In this document: one piece after another, positions 1-11,440 of the stretch
Numbering within the stretch: position 1 is the first letter of the stretch
Layout of the letters: every line of letters starts with the position of its first letter
DNA from: Chara braunii
Taxonomy: Eukaryota > Streptophyta > Charophyceae > Charales > Characeae
Direction of reading: 5' to 3'
DNA length: 33,177 nucleotides
NCBI GenBank assembly: GCA_003427395.1
Contig: BFEA01000125.1
Coordinates: 180,782-213,958 of the forward strand
Made by a program: the position numbers and the translations under genes
The notes under the pieces: generated by a model
Database searches by the model: none
What the model was told of the DNA's origin: nothing
What the model saw: the letters and a program-made list of their open reading frames with translations, nothing else

Positions 1-130
1 CCCAAAATCTCAGTCGATCCTCGGTCAGGGTTTCACGCTGTCAGTCTCGAGTCCCAGTCCCAAAATCCCAGTCGATCCTCGGTCAGGGTTTCACGATGTC
101 AGTTTTGAGTCCCAGTCCCAAGATCACAGT
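1..130. repeat. 58-bp tandem repeat at window edge
   Basis: A unit beginning cccaaaatctcagtcgatcc repeats at 1, 59 and (partly, decayed) 117, giving two nearly identical 58-bp copies and the start of a third. It probably continues to the left of the window. No open frame of note crosses it. Confidence 0.9.
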
Positions 131-708
131 TGATTCCTGTACCGGGCTTTTCAAGTTGGTCACAGTCTTAATGTTCGCAAGTTCAAGTAGGTAATGAAAG
201 GCATCGCACGCCAGTTATTTTCTGCAGGTACCGATTGAGGCGGCAGAGTGCCAAACTCCAATTTCGCAGGAGCTTCTGGAACCACAAACATGCAGCAGAT
301 GCACCGGACCACCACTTTCAATCCCAAGCAAGTAAAGTCAAATCAACTACTAACCATTAATCGCTGCCACAATGTCCAAGCCCAACAGATCGTTCTTTCG
401 CAAAATTGCAGAAGCACTGCAGGTTGATTGTGCGATCGCACAAGTACAAAGAATGGTGCAATGGGGGGAGAAACAAGCACCCTGGCAAGCAAGTAGTCGA
501 CCATAGCTAGGTTTAGGGGGAAGATTGTGGCCATAGCCACAAAGCTTCGGAGTGATAGACCTCAGCTGTTTTCAGGGAAGATCCAAGTAGGGAGTGGCAG
601 AACGAGAGTACATCATCAAGGCTTGTCCCCCCATACAAAGACTTCCAGCCTCTTAGGTGTGGCGGACTTTCAGAATCTCAGGTGTGGCATCAACTCTCGT
701 CTAAATAC
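131..708. other. No gene seen
   Basis: Only short open frames occur (below about 85 codons), none with a recognisable domain. Composition is ordinary. I see no RNA gene or repeat here apart from the flanking repeat and the inverted-repeat element that follows. Confidence 0.5.
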
Positions 709-710
709 TA

Positions 711-815
711 CCATCTTCCCCCGAACACACCGCACCCTTATTTTGGCTGTATCTGGCCGAAAATATAGCTTGTATACATAAATTTTTAGGGTGCGTTATG
801 TTCAGGGGAATACGG
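711..815. mobile_element. MITE copy A, 105 bp, TA-flanked
   Basis: An imperfect inverted repeat of about 28-bp arms. The left end reads CCATCTTCCCCCGAACA and the right end, reverse-complemented, reads CCGTATTCCCCTGAACA; both continue to CGCACCCT. It is flanked by TA on both sides (709-710 and 816-817), as expected of a Tc1/mariner-type target duplication. It is the same length as copy B (10884-10988) and shares an interior segment (tgtatctgg ... aaatatagct) with copy C (30571-30674). No transposase is encoded, so movement would have needed an autonomous relative. The assignment to a Tc1/mariner-type mechanism is inferred from the TA target. Confidence 0.75.
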
Positions 816-817
816 TA

Positions 818-1383
818 GTGTTTTGCATGTGCATGCGAGTTGGCTTAAACTGGTGTAGTCCATTGCAATGTGGGAGACACCAAGCACGTTTTTTTTACAT
901 TCTGCAGCTTTCCTATTTTGGGCCAGTGATACTGATTGGGGATGGTTCATTCCTGCTTCATCGACTCACTGAGAGTCTCGCTAGATACCCCTCGGGGACG
1001 AAAAATCCCCAAGGAACTGTATGGACCACCTATCCTCCGGGATGCAATAAAAAACTAGAAAAAAATGAAGACACTAGTGAGGGAATTCCTCGGGCAACAG
1101 GACTTTCCACAGCCATTTCATTTCTTCCCATCGCCCAAGGGACCTCGCAAGTTCGTCGAAAGTTCCCTTGGGCGCAAGGAATCCGCATTTCACAGAGAGG
1201 GGGGACAACACACGCAAACTCTTTTTTTTTTTCCTTCTTTTCCGTTGTGGAATTGCTCCTAGGGAATGTCCTTGGGAGGGGTCAGACAGAGGTAGAACGA
1301 CGCCCAAATTTCCTTTCAAAGCATTAGGAATTTCTGCTATTGCCCGCCGATTTCAAACGGAGTGTCTAAGGACACCCTGAAGG
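818..1383. other. No gene seen
   Basis: The open frame at 791-1327 (178 codons) overlaps the end of the MITE, has no recognisable domain and has a low-complexity SFFFSFF stretch from a poly-T run near 1222. I treat it as chance. Nothing else is supported. Confidence 0.5.
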
Positions 1384-1572
1384 TTCTACTAGTCCTCCTC
1401 TACCTGCAATCAACTGCAATCCCACGTTTTCTTCAACCAAGAAATTGCTCTAATGGTGGGCATGACATGCACAGACANTTCTACTAGTCCTCCTCTACCT
1501 GCAATCAACTGCAATCCCACGTTTTCTTCAACCAAGAAATTGCTCTAATGGTGGGCATGACATGCACAGACA
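1384..1572. repeat. 94-bp exact tandem duplication around an N
   Basis: Positions 1384-1477 and 1479-1572 appear identical base for base, both running from ttctactagtcctcctctac to gacatgcacagaca, separated by the single N at 1478. An exact repeat with one N between the copies is the usual mark of two overlapping contig ends joined by a scaffolder without merging. The real locus probably has one copy. Confidence 0.85.
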
Positions 1573-3118
1573 ATGTGGCGGCATGTTCCTGCGCGTGCAC
1601 AACACTGACCGACCGCCTCACCACCGGAACCGAGTTTCACCAGTGTGTTAGCGCATACTCAACCTCGAGACTTCTTGCACTCATCTCTGGACATAGTCAG
1701 CTGTCGGGTGCATCCAGGGACAGTTAACGCGCTCATGTCCATTTACGAAAGCCGCGGTCCTAGTATGCCCTTCCACCCCAGCAGGTTCGGTGTGCCCCAA
1801 GAAGACAGCTCCAGCTCTACCAGCAGTCCATCGATCCCCAAACAAACAATCGATGCTCAAGATTCCCCTTTAAAACAAACCTTCCAATGAATTCAATCCA
1901 GTTTTTTTGTCTTCTTCCACTCGAACCACTTGTCAGTTTATTCCCGTCAACGATAACCTCTGCAATCTTTCAGAGCGCTCAACATGTTCTCCACCAGGTG
2001 CTACCCCCACAGAATGACGAGTGTTTTCCACCACACAAAGAGCGTCAAACTGTAAAAACCAGTGCGCTATGACAGTTCTGCACGGTCAGTCCTGAAACCA
2101 CCGGCACCAACATCATCCTGCAAGGCCCCAATGGAAGACCGCCAACTCTCGTCCCAATGAAGTCAAGTCCCTACCGTCTACACCCCGCGCCTCCCCTCTT
2201 CCACATAAGAAACAGGTCCACTGCTAAGGGATCAACTGTCATTCCCTACCATTGACCCACTGCGCCCACCTACCTGGCACGTTCCGAAAAACGAATTCCC
2301 CGTTCTTTTGCACTTTCGCAGTCCCTTCACTAGAATCCCTCCTACTTATTTCTGCAGCTAAATTTCATTCGCCTCCCCCTCTTTACGATAGTGGGCTCGC
2401 AGGGGCCCAAATTTGTGACCCGCAGCTCCCAACACGACCCTTTGGGAAGTCGACGACCTGCAGTTCCTGATACGACCTTTTCCAGCAATGCGCCAAAACT
2501 GGTGATTCAATATTTCTCTGGATTACGTGTGTTAAACAGAAAGGCAGAACGGGAAGAAGTGGATACGGGAAGAAGGAAAAAAAAAGATAGAGAGAAAGAT
2601 ACCACATGTCCCGAGGTACCACGAGATACGCAATTCCCGCCGTGACCCGGATTGGCACGCCATCCTCTTTTGCGCCCAGGTCCATCAAAAGACTAAAAAG
2701 TACAGACATGTTTCATCTCACTGCAGACAGCCCCCTTCCACGAAACCGCATATATCCAGACACCTTTTCTTTCTGGATCCTTCTCTCTGGGCGACAGACA
2801 GACGGCTTTTGATTAGCGGCCTGCACGCAACAACTTCAAAAATACTACCCTCCAATTCTGTGGAACTTATTTATCTTCTCCCCTTAAAAACTCCAAATTC
2901 ATCCAGCTCAGATTCAGGCCGACGAAATGCCACGAATACGTCCAAGCCGAGAGGAACGTCGATCATTTCCTCGAGATGTTACGAGTCTCTGGAGATGTTT
3001 TGAATCAAGGGCAACCAACCCTCAGGTCGGGCGTCCAATAAATCGCAAACGCCACCTCGGCATCCGAGGGGACGCATGGATACTCTGCTCGTTTTGTTGT
3101 GGTGGCCCAGTTGGCTCT
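1573..3118. other. No gene seen; C-rich non-coding DNA
   Basis: The plus strand is rich in C and A. Open frames on both strands are short (up to 108 codons) and show no domain, signal peptide or sensible composition. No repeats or RNA genes are supported. Confidence 0.5.
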
Positions 3119-3191
3119 TTTGTGTGAGCTCAGCCGGTAGAGCAACAACCTTCTAAGCTGAAGGTCACAGGTTCAAATCCTGTCGGCTGCT
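3119..3191 (+). pseudogene. tRNA-Arg(UCU)-like relic
   Basis: Read as a tRNA, the D arm is intact (GCTC at 3128-3131 pairs with GAGC at 3140-3143). The anticodon loop CTTCTAA (3150-3156) gives anticodon TCT, and the T arm is perfect (ACAGG / TTCAAAT / CCTGT, 3167-3183). The anticodon stem has two mismatches (ACAAC against GCTGA). The 3' acceptor strand CGGCTGC (3184-3190) is present, but the bases at 3119-3125 pair at only one position. A partly pairing CAGTTG lies further upstream near 3109, which would imply an insertion between acceptor and D arm. This is most likely a tRNA pseudogene or the head of a tRNA-derived SINE; the internal pol III A and B boxes are intact. Confidence 0.55.
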
Positions 3192-3257
3192 GAATTCTTC
3201 GGGAGAGCAACAATCTTTCCAAGTTAGTCTCAGAAACCGACAGAGTGCGGGCCTCAC

Positions 3258-3409
3258 CGCACGGCACACGAAACAAAAGCGAAACGAGCGCATCTGCCCG
3301 CCAAAAGGTGGAAAAATACACTCGTGCCTATTTATGGCAAACGGATGAACCTGGCCATGTTCTGGCGGAAGATGTATTCGTTTGGTTTTTCGTTTCGTGT
3401 GCCGTGCCG
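3258..3409. mobile_element. Foldback (inverted-repeat) element
   Basis: The left arm 3258-3303 (begins CGCACGGCACACGAAAC) and the right arm 3363-3409 (its reverse complement begins CGGCACGGCACACGAAAC) match over about 46 bp with scattered mismatches, around a 59-nt spacer. Weaker pairing (GGGC against GCCC) may push the limits out to about 3249-3416. No clear target duplication is seen. It begins about 65 bp after the tRNA-like relic. It is a non-autonomous MITE or foldback element of unknown family. Confidence 0.7.
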
Positions 3410-3419
3410 CAACGCCCTA

Positions 3420-6400
3420 AAAATCTGATTCTCACGTTTCACGAACACGAAAGTGTCAGTCTTCGCTTTCGGTGACCATATGACGTGTCAGAATTCCCAT
3501 TCCCCTCCCTTCACTTTCTTGTTCCCCAGTAAGATACGACGTACCAGAACAATACCGCTGCACACCATGAAACAACCCCAGACCCTGCGCCCAAGACCGT
3601 ACAAACTACTGCATTCTCACCGTGCTTGTTTCTCCCGATTCATCACCTATCCGACATTACACATCGCTTGTCCACGTCACGCAACCTCCGCCAACCGTGC
3701 ACTTCCACCTCTGTTCGTCTTCACCCTCCCTCACCGAATTTCTAAGACCCCCCCACCCAGACAAGTGCTATCAGGTGTCCTGACAATACTGCCAGGTCAA
3801 GTCTGATTTTCCCCCGCACAAGTTTTCCTGACTGACAAGCGACCTTTTCCATCCATCCATCAACCGCTCGTCTTCCCTCTACCGCACCACCATTTTTTGC
3901 GGACCCCCCTTCCCTCCCACACATCCAGCATCAGACATTCCATTTCCAATCATCATAAAATCCCCGCTCATCGCTACAAAATCCACAAACCCTCGCGTGC
4001 AGCGCCAAGTGCTTACAAGGCCAACAATCTCAGGACGTTAATCTCAGAATGTTAATCTCAGGATGTTAATCAAATGTCTCCAAAAAAGACAATATTCCAC
4101 AGCGCATTGCCAAGCAAATTCATCTGACTAGAAACGCTTCTACTCTAGATCTCTTTCCCACAGTCGATGTGGTACTAGCCGTCTTAGACTCCTGTTCATG
4201 GCATGGCACTGGACAACTTAAAAACATCGATCAATCCGTAGGGGCAACTGGCTGGCGGCACGGGCAATCATAAACACAACCCCCTAGCCCCCACCCCCCC
4301 AACCCTCACTCGTTTTTCAGCAAAACACGGTGTGCAGGTCAATTCGAGACCAAGTGAATTTCCCCTCGGATGCAGTTATGTTCACTAGCAATCAAGCGCA
4401 AATATCATGGTAGAAATTGGAAACACAATGGATCCATAGTTCCGCGTGCAGCGACTGCAAGACCGAATGGACAGGATTAGGGTGGCTTTAAATCCCCAGA
4501 AAAATTTACATTATGTTAATGGCTTGCGACTACCACCCATCGGCGGCGACGGAAACCGTGACCGTTTTGTCTTCTCATGGCATTATATGCAAGTTCACAT
4601 CCTCTGTTTGATTCCAGTTATATTGATGTCGACATCATTCCTTAACACAGCGGGCAAATTCCTCAATCTGGCCCTAAGCTTCCCGATACAACGATAATGG
4701 GCGAACATTCTATTCAGGTTTAAGTGGAAAATAATAAAATATACAAAAAAAGTCCATGGGCTATGTGATGTTCGACGGAATGATCTTTTAGTCATCAGCC
4801 ACGACTATATCTCATACCAACCGATAATGACATACATTACGTGCAAAGATACTGGACATACATTCACCTTAACAACTATTTGCACTCGAGGGAGGAAAAC
4901 GCTTTCCGCGCCGGAGACTATCATAAGGAACACAGCAGAAAGGTAAATGAGCTCAAATGCATTTCCACTAGGCTGCAGTCTTTCTAATGTCTCGAATTCG
5001 GAATGTACTACCGGTAGTAATGATAGAGAGCCGAATACGCCCATCCTTCTCACAACCACAACCCCACAGCGATCTGATCTCTCTCCCTCTCTCTCTCGCC
5101 CGCCCCCCGCCCCCCCCCTCCACCACCCCCATTCCAGTCTCGATTCGGAACTGCGTGGCATCGACAGCATCCCTCTCCCACTCAAAGCGCATTATAAGAA
5201 AAAAACAATTCGGGGAAAATAACGGCCTCCAAGCATGTGCTTAGTGCACTCTACATAAGCCATTTCCACACTCTGATCGAGACCATCGGAGCTCACAAGA
5301 AACGTACGAGCAGATCTCACAAACCCACTGATTTCAGCAGCTTCCTGCTTTCAGGCTCTTTCAGAGAATCTCAACACAGTTCTTGATCACAAATTCCTAG
5401 ACATGTCTACCATACAAAGACCGTCAAGATGTGAAAATATTCTTTAAATTATATTTCACTACGACGCCCCGAGGCCTCGTGTCTATAACAACGGAGCCTT
5501 TGCAGAACAAAGTGCGAATGGCGTTTGATCAAATGACAATCTACAAAGCGAGATTTGGGATCCAGAAAACACATCACGTGCAGAGACGGCTGTACAGATT
5601 CCGAAGCCGGACAGGTTCAAGGATTCCATAACCGTGGATGCGATGTAACTGCCGATTACACGCCCACTACGAGACCTGTGGTGACAAATCACACACCCGA
5701 TATTGATCATCCAAACCAGACACTTAGCCAACCAACACTACCCAAAGACCCCCGAGATTTCCCCACAAGAAAAAATTGCTTCATGTCCATCACCACAAGC
5801 ATAGACGTTAATATACTGAACGCAGGCACATTGCTATGACAAAGTCCCTAGATGAATGCTCAAGTTAACCGAGAATGAGTGGAGTCAAATTCTCGTATAC
5901 GAGTCATCATTCGGCCTTTGCATGCCATGCCAAATAAGAAGGCCTCTGCCTCCCGTTGGACCTTCGGCTCCAAACAGGCGATAAACCAGACACATGCTTC
6001 TGCTCGAGTACGGCTACTTTCGGAGTTCGAACACCCACCCAAATGGCTGGTGGCACCAACCAAAACGAGGAGTACGCCCTTCCGTTCTTCTTTTGCGCCC
6101 AGCCCGAGATAGCTGAGAGAGGTTCTGTTGGTTTAAGCATTTCATCTAGGGACTGAATCGGTGCAAATGAGCCAGCGCGCATTTTCAAAAGCGAAGGGAT
6201 TCACCATCACGGCTATGCAACACCACGACTTTCTACGACGGACATCTCACCATCGCGTCATGCGGTGCATTGCGAAACATTCGCCTACGACCTGCCGTAC
6301 CACGAGGGTCCACAAACCTATCGACGCTTCTGTACCCCAAGATCATCTAATCAAACTCCTGGTGACAACCCCCGATCAGAACAAACTTCTTAACCGACTA

Positions 6401-6592
6401 CAGATTCTCCATCCCGCTTCATCAGGCCACCACCAAAAACCTAGGCCGGCATTACACTGAGGTCAGAAGAGATTGACAGAAAAACCAAATATTTACATCA
6501 AGCATAACAGACTCTTACAGAGGGTGCGGCGCACAGACACACGGCTCCGATCATTAATTATCGGGCTGTCAGATTCGAAGGAAGACGACACC
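3420..6592. other. No gene seen; A/C-rich plus strand
   Basis: Frames on both strands are interrupted at least every ~130 codons and none resembles a known protein. The plus strand is rich in A and C, including a C-run at 5101-5127 followed by CCACC. Apart from the 14-bp repeat at 4027-4071 I see no structured element. Confidence 0.5.
4027..4071. repeat. 14-bp x3 tandem repeat
   Basis: The unit atctcag(g/a)a(c/t)gtta starts at 4027, 4041 and 4055, and atc of a fourth copy follows at 4069. Confidence 0.85.
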
Positions 6593-6767
6593 TCTTCGTT
6601 ACAATTCTGTCCGGACTTCGTGGTCACACAGGGTACTGACATTGAGACGATGGAGGCTCTTATATTGCAACGCTGTGTCGTCTTCGTTACAATTCTGTCC
6701 GGAATTCGTGGTCACACAGGGTAGTGACATTGAGACGATGGGGGCTCTTATATTGCAACGCTGTTCG
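6593..6767. repeat. 88-bp tandem duplication
   Basis: A copy starting tcttcgttacaattctgtcc at 6593 is repeated at 6681. The copies differ at only a few bases (for example ggacttcg against ggaattcg, and gtactgac against gtagtgac), so the duplication is young but, unlike that at 1384-1572, not exact, which argues against an assembly artefact. Confidence 0.9.
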
Positions 6768-7105
6768 ACTTATTTCAGACTAGGACGGTACTAATGCACA
6801 GATTGCACCACGCCGCGCCTCATGCCATCGACTGAATGTATTCCTTCACAATAACGTTGGCGTGGCCGTCAGACCTATTTACTCACCACACCCAACTTCA
6901 GTCGACAGGTCGCACTGATCATAAACGTGGGGAGTCGTCGACACCCAAACCATCACCAGGTGTAGAGGGGAGATTGAAAATTCCTGCCGGTTCGCCATAA
7001 GCAGAGGGGAGCAACACCTGCTGAACTAATCACCCCACCCTTATAACACTGGTCCGCCAGACAAGCAAACCTCGCCCCAAAGACGTGAGTGATGGAAACA
7101 GGACC

Positions 7106-7171
7106 AAGTCTCTCCTTGCGGCCAAGATAGGGAGACCTAAGTCTCTCCGTGCGGGCCAGAAAGGAAGACAA
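7106..7171. repeat. 33-bp direct repeat, two copies
   Basis: The segment aagtctctccttgcggcca at 7106 recurs as aagtctctccgtgcgggcca at 7139, each followed by aga(t/a)agg(g/a)aga-like sequence. A further piece, agaagcgga, occurs near 7174 and 7225. Confidence 0.7.
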
Positions 7172-7237
7172 GAAGCGGAGTGTCTGCACCGAGGCCTAAG
7201 TCTCCAGGTGTAGCTACGAGAGTGAGAAGCGGATTAT

Positions 7238-7278
7238 CTGTCCAAATTTTCAAAATCTGGGTTTGAAAATTTGGACAG
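7238..7278. other. Perfect 17-bp stem, 7-nt loop hairpin
   Basis: CTGTCCAAATTTTCAAA (7238-7254) is followed by the loop atctggg and by its exact reverse complement (7262-7278). There is no T-run directly after it that would suggest a pol III terminator. Function unknown; it could be a small foldback relic. Confidence 0.9.
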
Positions 7279-10200
7279 TAAAACAGACGCAGCATTCACC
7301 AATAGCAGACAAGGATAGCGAGGCACAAATTTTAAAACCAAAATATGGACTCGTGAATATCACCACCATTTCCAGTGAACCGTCGCTTACCGTACAGTGA
7401 AATAGGCGTGTACTACATACTATACACAGAATATTCACTCAAACATAATACCCAAACCGTACTGTCCGTCCTGTATTGCAGGCCATTCTCATCCAACCAC
7501 TACCACGTGCATCAACATACATTCGAATGGTCACGGTGCGATGAAAGTGGACTTCCATACATTACAACAGATACAACGCTATCGAATATCGATCGACGTA
7601 CACTATCCAATGTTCATGCATTCTGATAATCATTGATTTACTGGACAACATAGAATCCGCTTACAAAATCACTTTCCGTCATATTCGTTGTTGCATTTCG
7701 CGTGGCAAGGACAGTGCGCACCCTGCAGTGAACTCGTTCAAAACGTGGATTCGAGAGATGATCGACGCATAAGCACCGAGAGGGAAGTCCCGTGCACACC
7801 AGATGTAGAAAGCGTCCCACAGAATAGAAAAGAGTACAAACAGAGGCGACGAAGTGACCTCTTGCCGGCCCGCTAGTTCCCCCCTGTGGTCTCTCGTCAC
7901 TTTGACGATGAGTTTCTCGAGTCAACGGCCATCACGTTTATATGCCTCAGCTTCAAAGGGGAACAAGACATCGGTTGGCCTCCTAGCATCAACGAACTTT
8001 CTCCCCCGCCCTGCTTCTGCTACTCCTAGCATTCATCACGTCCCCGACTGCAGAGTGCAGTCTCAAGTGTTCACTCCACACAGAAACATTTTTAGTATCA
8101 GTTAACGCCCTCGTCTGCACGACACAGATTTCCAGATGCTAGAGGGTTGTAGACTTTCACCCCTACTACGCGACAGTAGGAGATTCGACCCACCACTCGT
8201 CGGATACACGATCACGGCAGTCGCGGGCAGCAAATTCGTTTTATACTGATTCAGGTGTGAGTGCATCGCTCAGTCGAAATAGATTTGCAACGCGATTTAT
8301 CTTGATAATACGAAAATTTTCTTGCCGAGAGCGGAGTCGAGAAAAACACAACCGAAAAGCCAATGACGAAGCACATCAAGCAAACCACCCAGTACACAGA
8401 TCACCCAAGAACAATCAAAACCTTTCTGCATGCCCGAGAGTTCTGCTCATGCTCTGCACGTGATCTTCTACTCTAAGGAGGACTAAACACCAGAAAAAAC
8501 TACCTAATCTGAACAGGGCGCCGGGACGAGATCCGAGAACGGACGCATGTTTTTCTTGTGGCTACGTGTCGTCCTGCGAGGCAATCAAGGCATCCGGACA
8601 AGGATCCATGTGCCACAATTACTGGTCTAACGGCGCCAGACTCCGGAATGCCTCCGAAAGAATGCAAGGAACAATTGAGAAGACACGACAATCTCGCATG
8701 CAATATCCCAATCCCAATTGGTTTTCTTGACAAAGTAACAGGAAAACAGACAACCACATGCCTCTGCTTGCACAAGGCTGACTTTATTGAACCTTACCCC
8801 ACTTCTAGCACAACGTCGACATTTCCGAGCAGATATCATAATACACAGTTTCCTGCCAGTCGTGGAAAGCACACAATCGCACTCGCCCATTTTCGGCTTT
8901 AATCTCCGACAACAAAAGCATGCCAGTCGGAGGGGGATGCGATAGAGGAATAGGTGTAACGACAACCCTAACACCAGCCCGTCCTGGACCGCTACGTCGG
9001 CAAACCACTGCACCATTCCACAACGTAACACAGCCGACCACATGGGTCCCCTCCCTGGCTACCACTCCAACACGAACACGTATCCAGAGAGGAATGCCCT
9101 GGCGGCCATTGCCCTGCTGGATTGTGCAACTCGACACTGCATCAAGAATTACATTTGCAAATGTTACAGACACTGCTGACGGAAGCACAATACAAAAATT
9201 TGAGAGCACTTATTCCATTATAGGGTGCCGAGAAGCACAACGCTCGATGCCAACGGTTCATACACGACGCTTGTTCCTTGGACGACACGTTCCCTGGTTA
9301 TGGCAAGAAGTCTTTAGATAGACAACACTCTTTGGGATTGGATCAAACGATTGGTACGACGTAGAGATGTGGAGGACGAGATAGCAAGAGGAATTAACCA
9401 ATGGGTAAACGAGAGAGAACGAGTTTGGGGGGATGAACCGGGAGAGACTACGAGAAAAGCAGGTTTTTCAACTTTTATCCTCATTAGGTTTGCGACAAAT
9501 AATTTAAAACACCAAAAAACAGACGGGTCGACACGTGAATCACTTCCTAGGTTTATATACTGCATCATTCCATAGAAATTCCCTCGCAAACCAGCAACAA
9601 CGGACCGTACACGACTGTTCAGACATAGTCTGTGCACACGGTTAACAAAAAGCGGGGCACACACCGATGTCACCCGCAAAAATCTTTCCGGTCATTCCAA
9701 CCATACGCCTGCCACCAGCCGGAGAGAGGTGGCACCCACCAATACAAAGCAACGCCATGTCAAAACGGTCGCTATAAAAAATCATTCGACCCCAACCTGG
9801 TCCACAGCAGCCCCAGTAACCAGAATACGGCGGTAAAGCATAAATCCAAAACCGTCCATTCCCTGCCAGTAGTGCGCTTGGCATCCCCAATGACAGTATT
9901 CCGTCTCCAGCTTCTCTCGAGAAAAATCGGTCTCCGTCACCACGATACAATTCACGCCCCGCTTGAGCAAAGCTCCTCACGCACCCAGCACATCACCGCC
10001 ACTTCAGCTCGGCTCACGCACTCCCAGAGCACACATACACGCAGTCGACGACTGCACCCTGTCACCCTCTCGCTGACAGCTCACACACTCCGTCTCGACA
10101 CGCTCGTGCACACACGCCCACAGACTACCACCAACCCTCCCTGTCCCAGCCCCTCGCCCTCTGTCATTCATTTTTGGAGCGCCCCTTCGTTTCCTCGACT

Positions 10201-10710
10201 TGCATATCTTCTGCGCCAACCAGGAAGACGTGCGTGCACATTCGTTAGAGGACAAGCGGACCTCTCATCTAAAACTCCCAGACCTTGTGCAGGTTGGGGG
10301 GTATTTACACCCCAAGAATTAACTCCCCTGTGAAACCCTTGTAAACCCCAATTGAAAAACCCTCCCCCCCTCCCTCTCAATCAATGGTCCTCGCCCTCTG
10401 CCTCTTCCACCCTCGTTCCATCATCTCCCTTGGGAACATCGTCACCTGCACACACGACGATAAGTCTTCTTTCAGTTTTCCTGATACGGATCGGCCCTTC
10501 ATCGGTTCCTTTTCGCTTTGAATCACCGATCTTTCTTTTCATATTTCCGTGTACAGGTGACAATGTCAAACCTAAAGTGCTGCGACAAACATTTCACTCC
10601 CATTGACCCCTACTACACTTGTCCCACTCGAGATTTTCCTGACCTCAACACGATCCATTTCTGACATCCAAAGCGCGCAGTACAGTCAACCACTCGCGCC
10701 CATTCCGAAA

Positions 10711-10784
10711 CAAATAGATAACATATCTAGCTTAAAATAAGAGAAGCCCATCTGAAAATAGCTCATTTCAACACAACAGAGATT
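10711..10784. repeat. Direct repeat copy 1 (empty site)
   Basis: This copy begins caaatagataacatatctag and continues cttaaaataagagaag. It is repeated at 10866-11045, where it is interrupted by MITE copy B. The uninterrupted sequence around TA at 10728-10729 (catatcTAgcttaaaa) is the pre-insertion state of the second copy. Confidence 0.85.
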
Positions 10785-10865
10785 TTCATCGCGTTATCGC
10801 TTCATTAGTTCACTTGGATTTTCTCCGCATTCACTACATTCATCCCCTCGAGCTCGTTTCAAAAC

Positions 10866-11045
10866 AAATAGATAGCATACCTACAATCTTCCCCCGAATA
10901 CAACGTCCGGTCATTATAGCTGAATTTGGTCTATCTTTCCGTCTTAATTCAACTATAATGACCGTACGTTGTATTCGCGGGAAGACTGTAGCTTAAAACA
11001 TGAGCAGGACCTCTAAAAATAGTTCATTTCAAATCAACAGAAATT
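10866..11045. repeat. Direct repeat copy 2 (occupied site)
   Basis: The left part (caaatagatagcataccta, ending 10883) and the right part (tagcttaaaacatgagcag, from 10989) match copy 1 on either side of the inserted element. The 54 bases from cttaaaa to the end align with copy 1 without a gap (10731-10784 against 10992-11045). Confidence 0.85.
10884..10988. mobile_element. MITE copy B, 105 bp, with empty-site paralogue
   Basis: This is a near-perfect inverted repeat. The left end is CAATCTTCCCCCGAATACAA and the right end, reverse-complemented, is CAGTCTTCCCGCGAATACAA; the arms continue through CGGTCATTATAG to about 46 bp each around a short loop. TA flanks both ends (10882-10883, 10989-10990). 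The repeat at 10711-10784 supplies the empty site catatcTAgctt against catacc-TA-[element]-TA-gctt here, so the borders are exact. CAGT ends and a TA duplication fit Tc1/mariner-type transposition (inference). No coding capacity. It lies just beyond the 3' end of the 14-3-3 gene. Confidence 0.9.
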
Positions 11046-11126
11046 GAGTCAAACAAGCCCACACAACTGAGAACTACAAAACCACAAACGTAACACATAC
11101 GCTTTCGTACGAAGTACCGACGAAAG

Positions 11127-11132
11127 TTTATT
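11127..11132 (-). promoter_or_regulatory. Possible poly(A) signal of the 14-3-3 gene
   Basis: AATAAA on the minus strand lies about 310 nt beyond the stop at 11441-11443 and about 110 nt beyond the alternative stop at 11238-11240. The motif and distance fit a 3' UTR; many protists do not use AATAAA, so this is tentative. Confidence 0.35.
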
Positions 11133-11237
11133 TGGCACACATCAGCAACGTGTGACACCGTCGCACAGCGACTACCCGATGAATCTAAAAAACCATCACA
11201 ATAGTCGCTGTCAATTCGAGATTTACAAAACCACTTT

Positions 11238-11308
11238 TTAATCCGTAACAAGATTGCGAGAAACTACGTTCTCTTCAGAAATGCGTGATACATTACGAAA
11301 AAAGTGGC
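11238..11308 (-). CDS. Possible alternative last exon of the 14-3-3 gene
   Basis: If the donor at 11454-11453 is used, a 146-nt intron would end at TTGTCCTCTAG (11309) after a pyrimidine-rich stretch. The joined frame then runs 22 further codons from the split glycine (GGHFFRNVSRISEENVV...) to TAA at 11238-11240, giving 265 aa. 14-3-3 C-termini are variable and often acidic. This tail has two Glu and one Asp but also three Arg, so sequence does not decide between the forms. The read-through form is simpler and gives the usual length. Confidence 0.25.
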
Positions 11309-11440
11309 CTAGAGGACAAAAAAGTGAAAATCAAGATCACGAACAAACCCACGATGTCGTATTGATCATCGACATCAACATACAAATGCAAACCACAGTG
11401 TAGAAGCCATGATTTTTGATTGCTTTCAAGTCGGCAAGGA

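Larger units (their letters stand above)
6770..10690. other. No gene seen; A/C-rich plus strand
   Basis: The longest frame (9632-10333 plus, 233 codons, rich in H, T, S, P and R) follows from the low T content of this strand and shows no domain. The minus-strand frames at 8627-9209 are likewise unrecognised. Two small repeat structures are listed separately. Confidence 0.5.

Noticed and set aside
3130-3321. 63-codon minus-strand frame
   Set aside because: It is the antisense translation of the tRNA-like relic and the flanking foldback arm.
9632-10333. 233-codon plus-strand frame
   Set aside because: Explained by low T content of the plus strand; rich in H, T, P, S and R with no recognisable fold.
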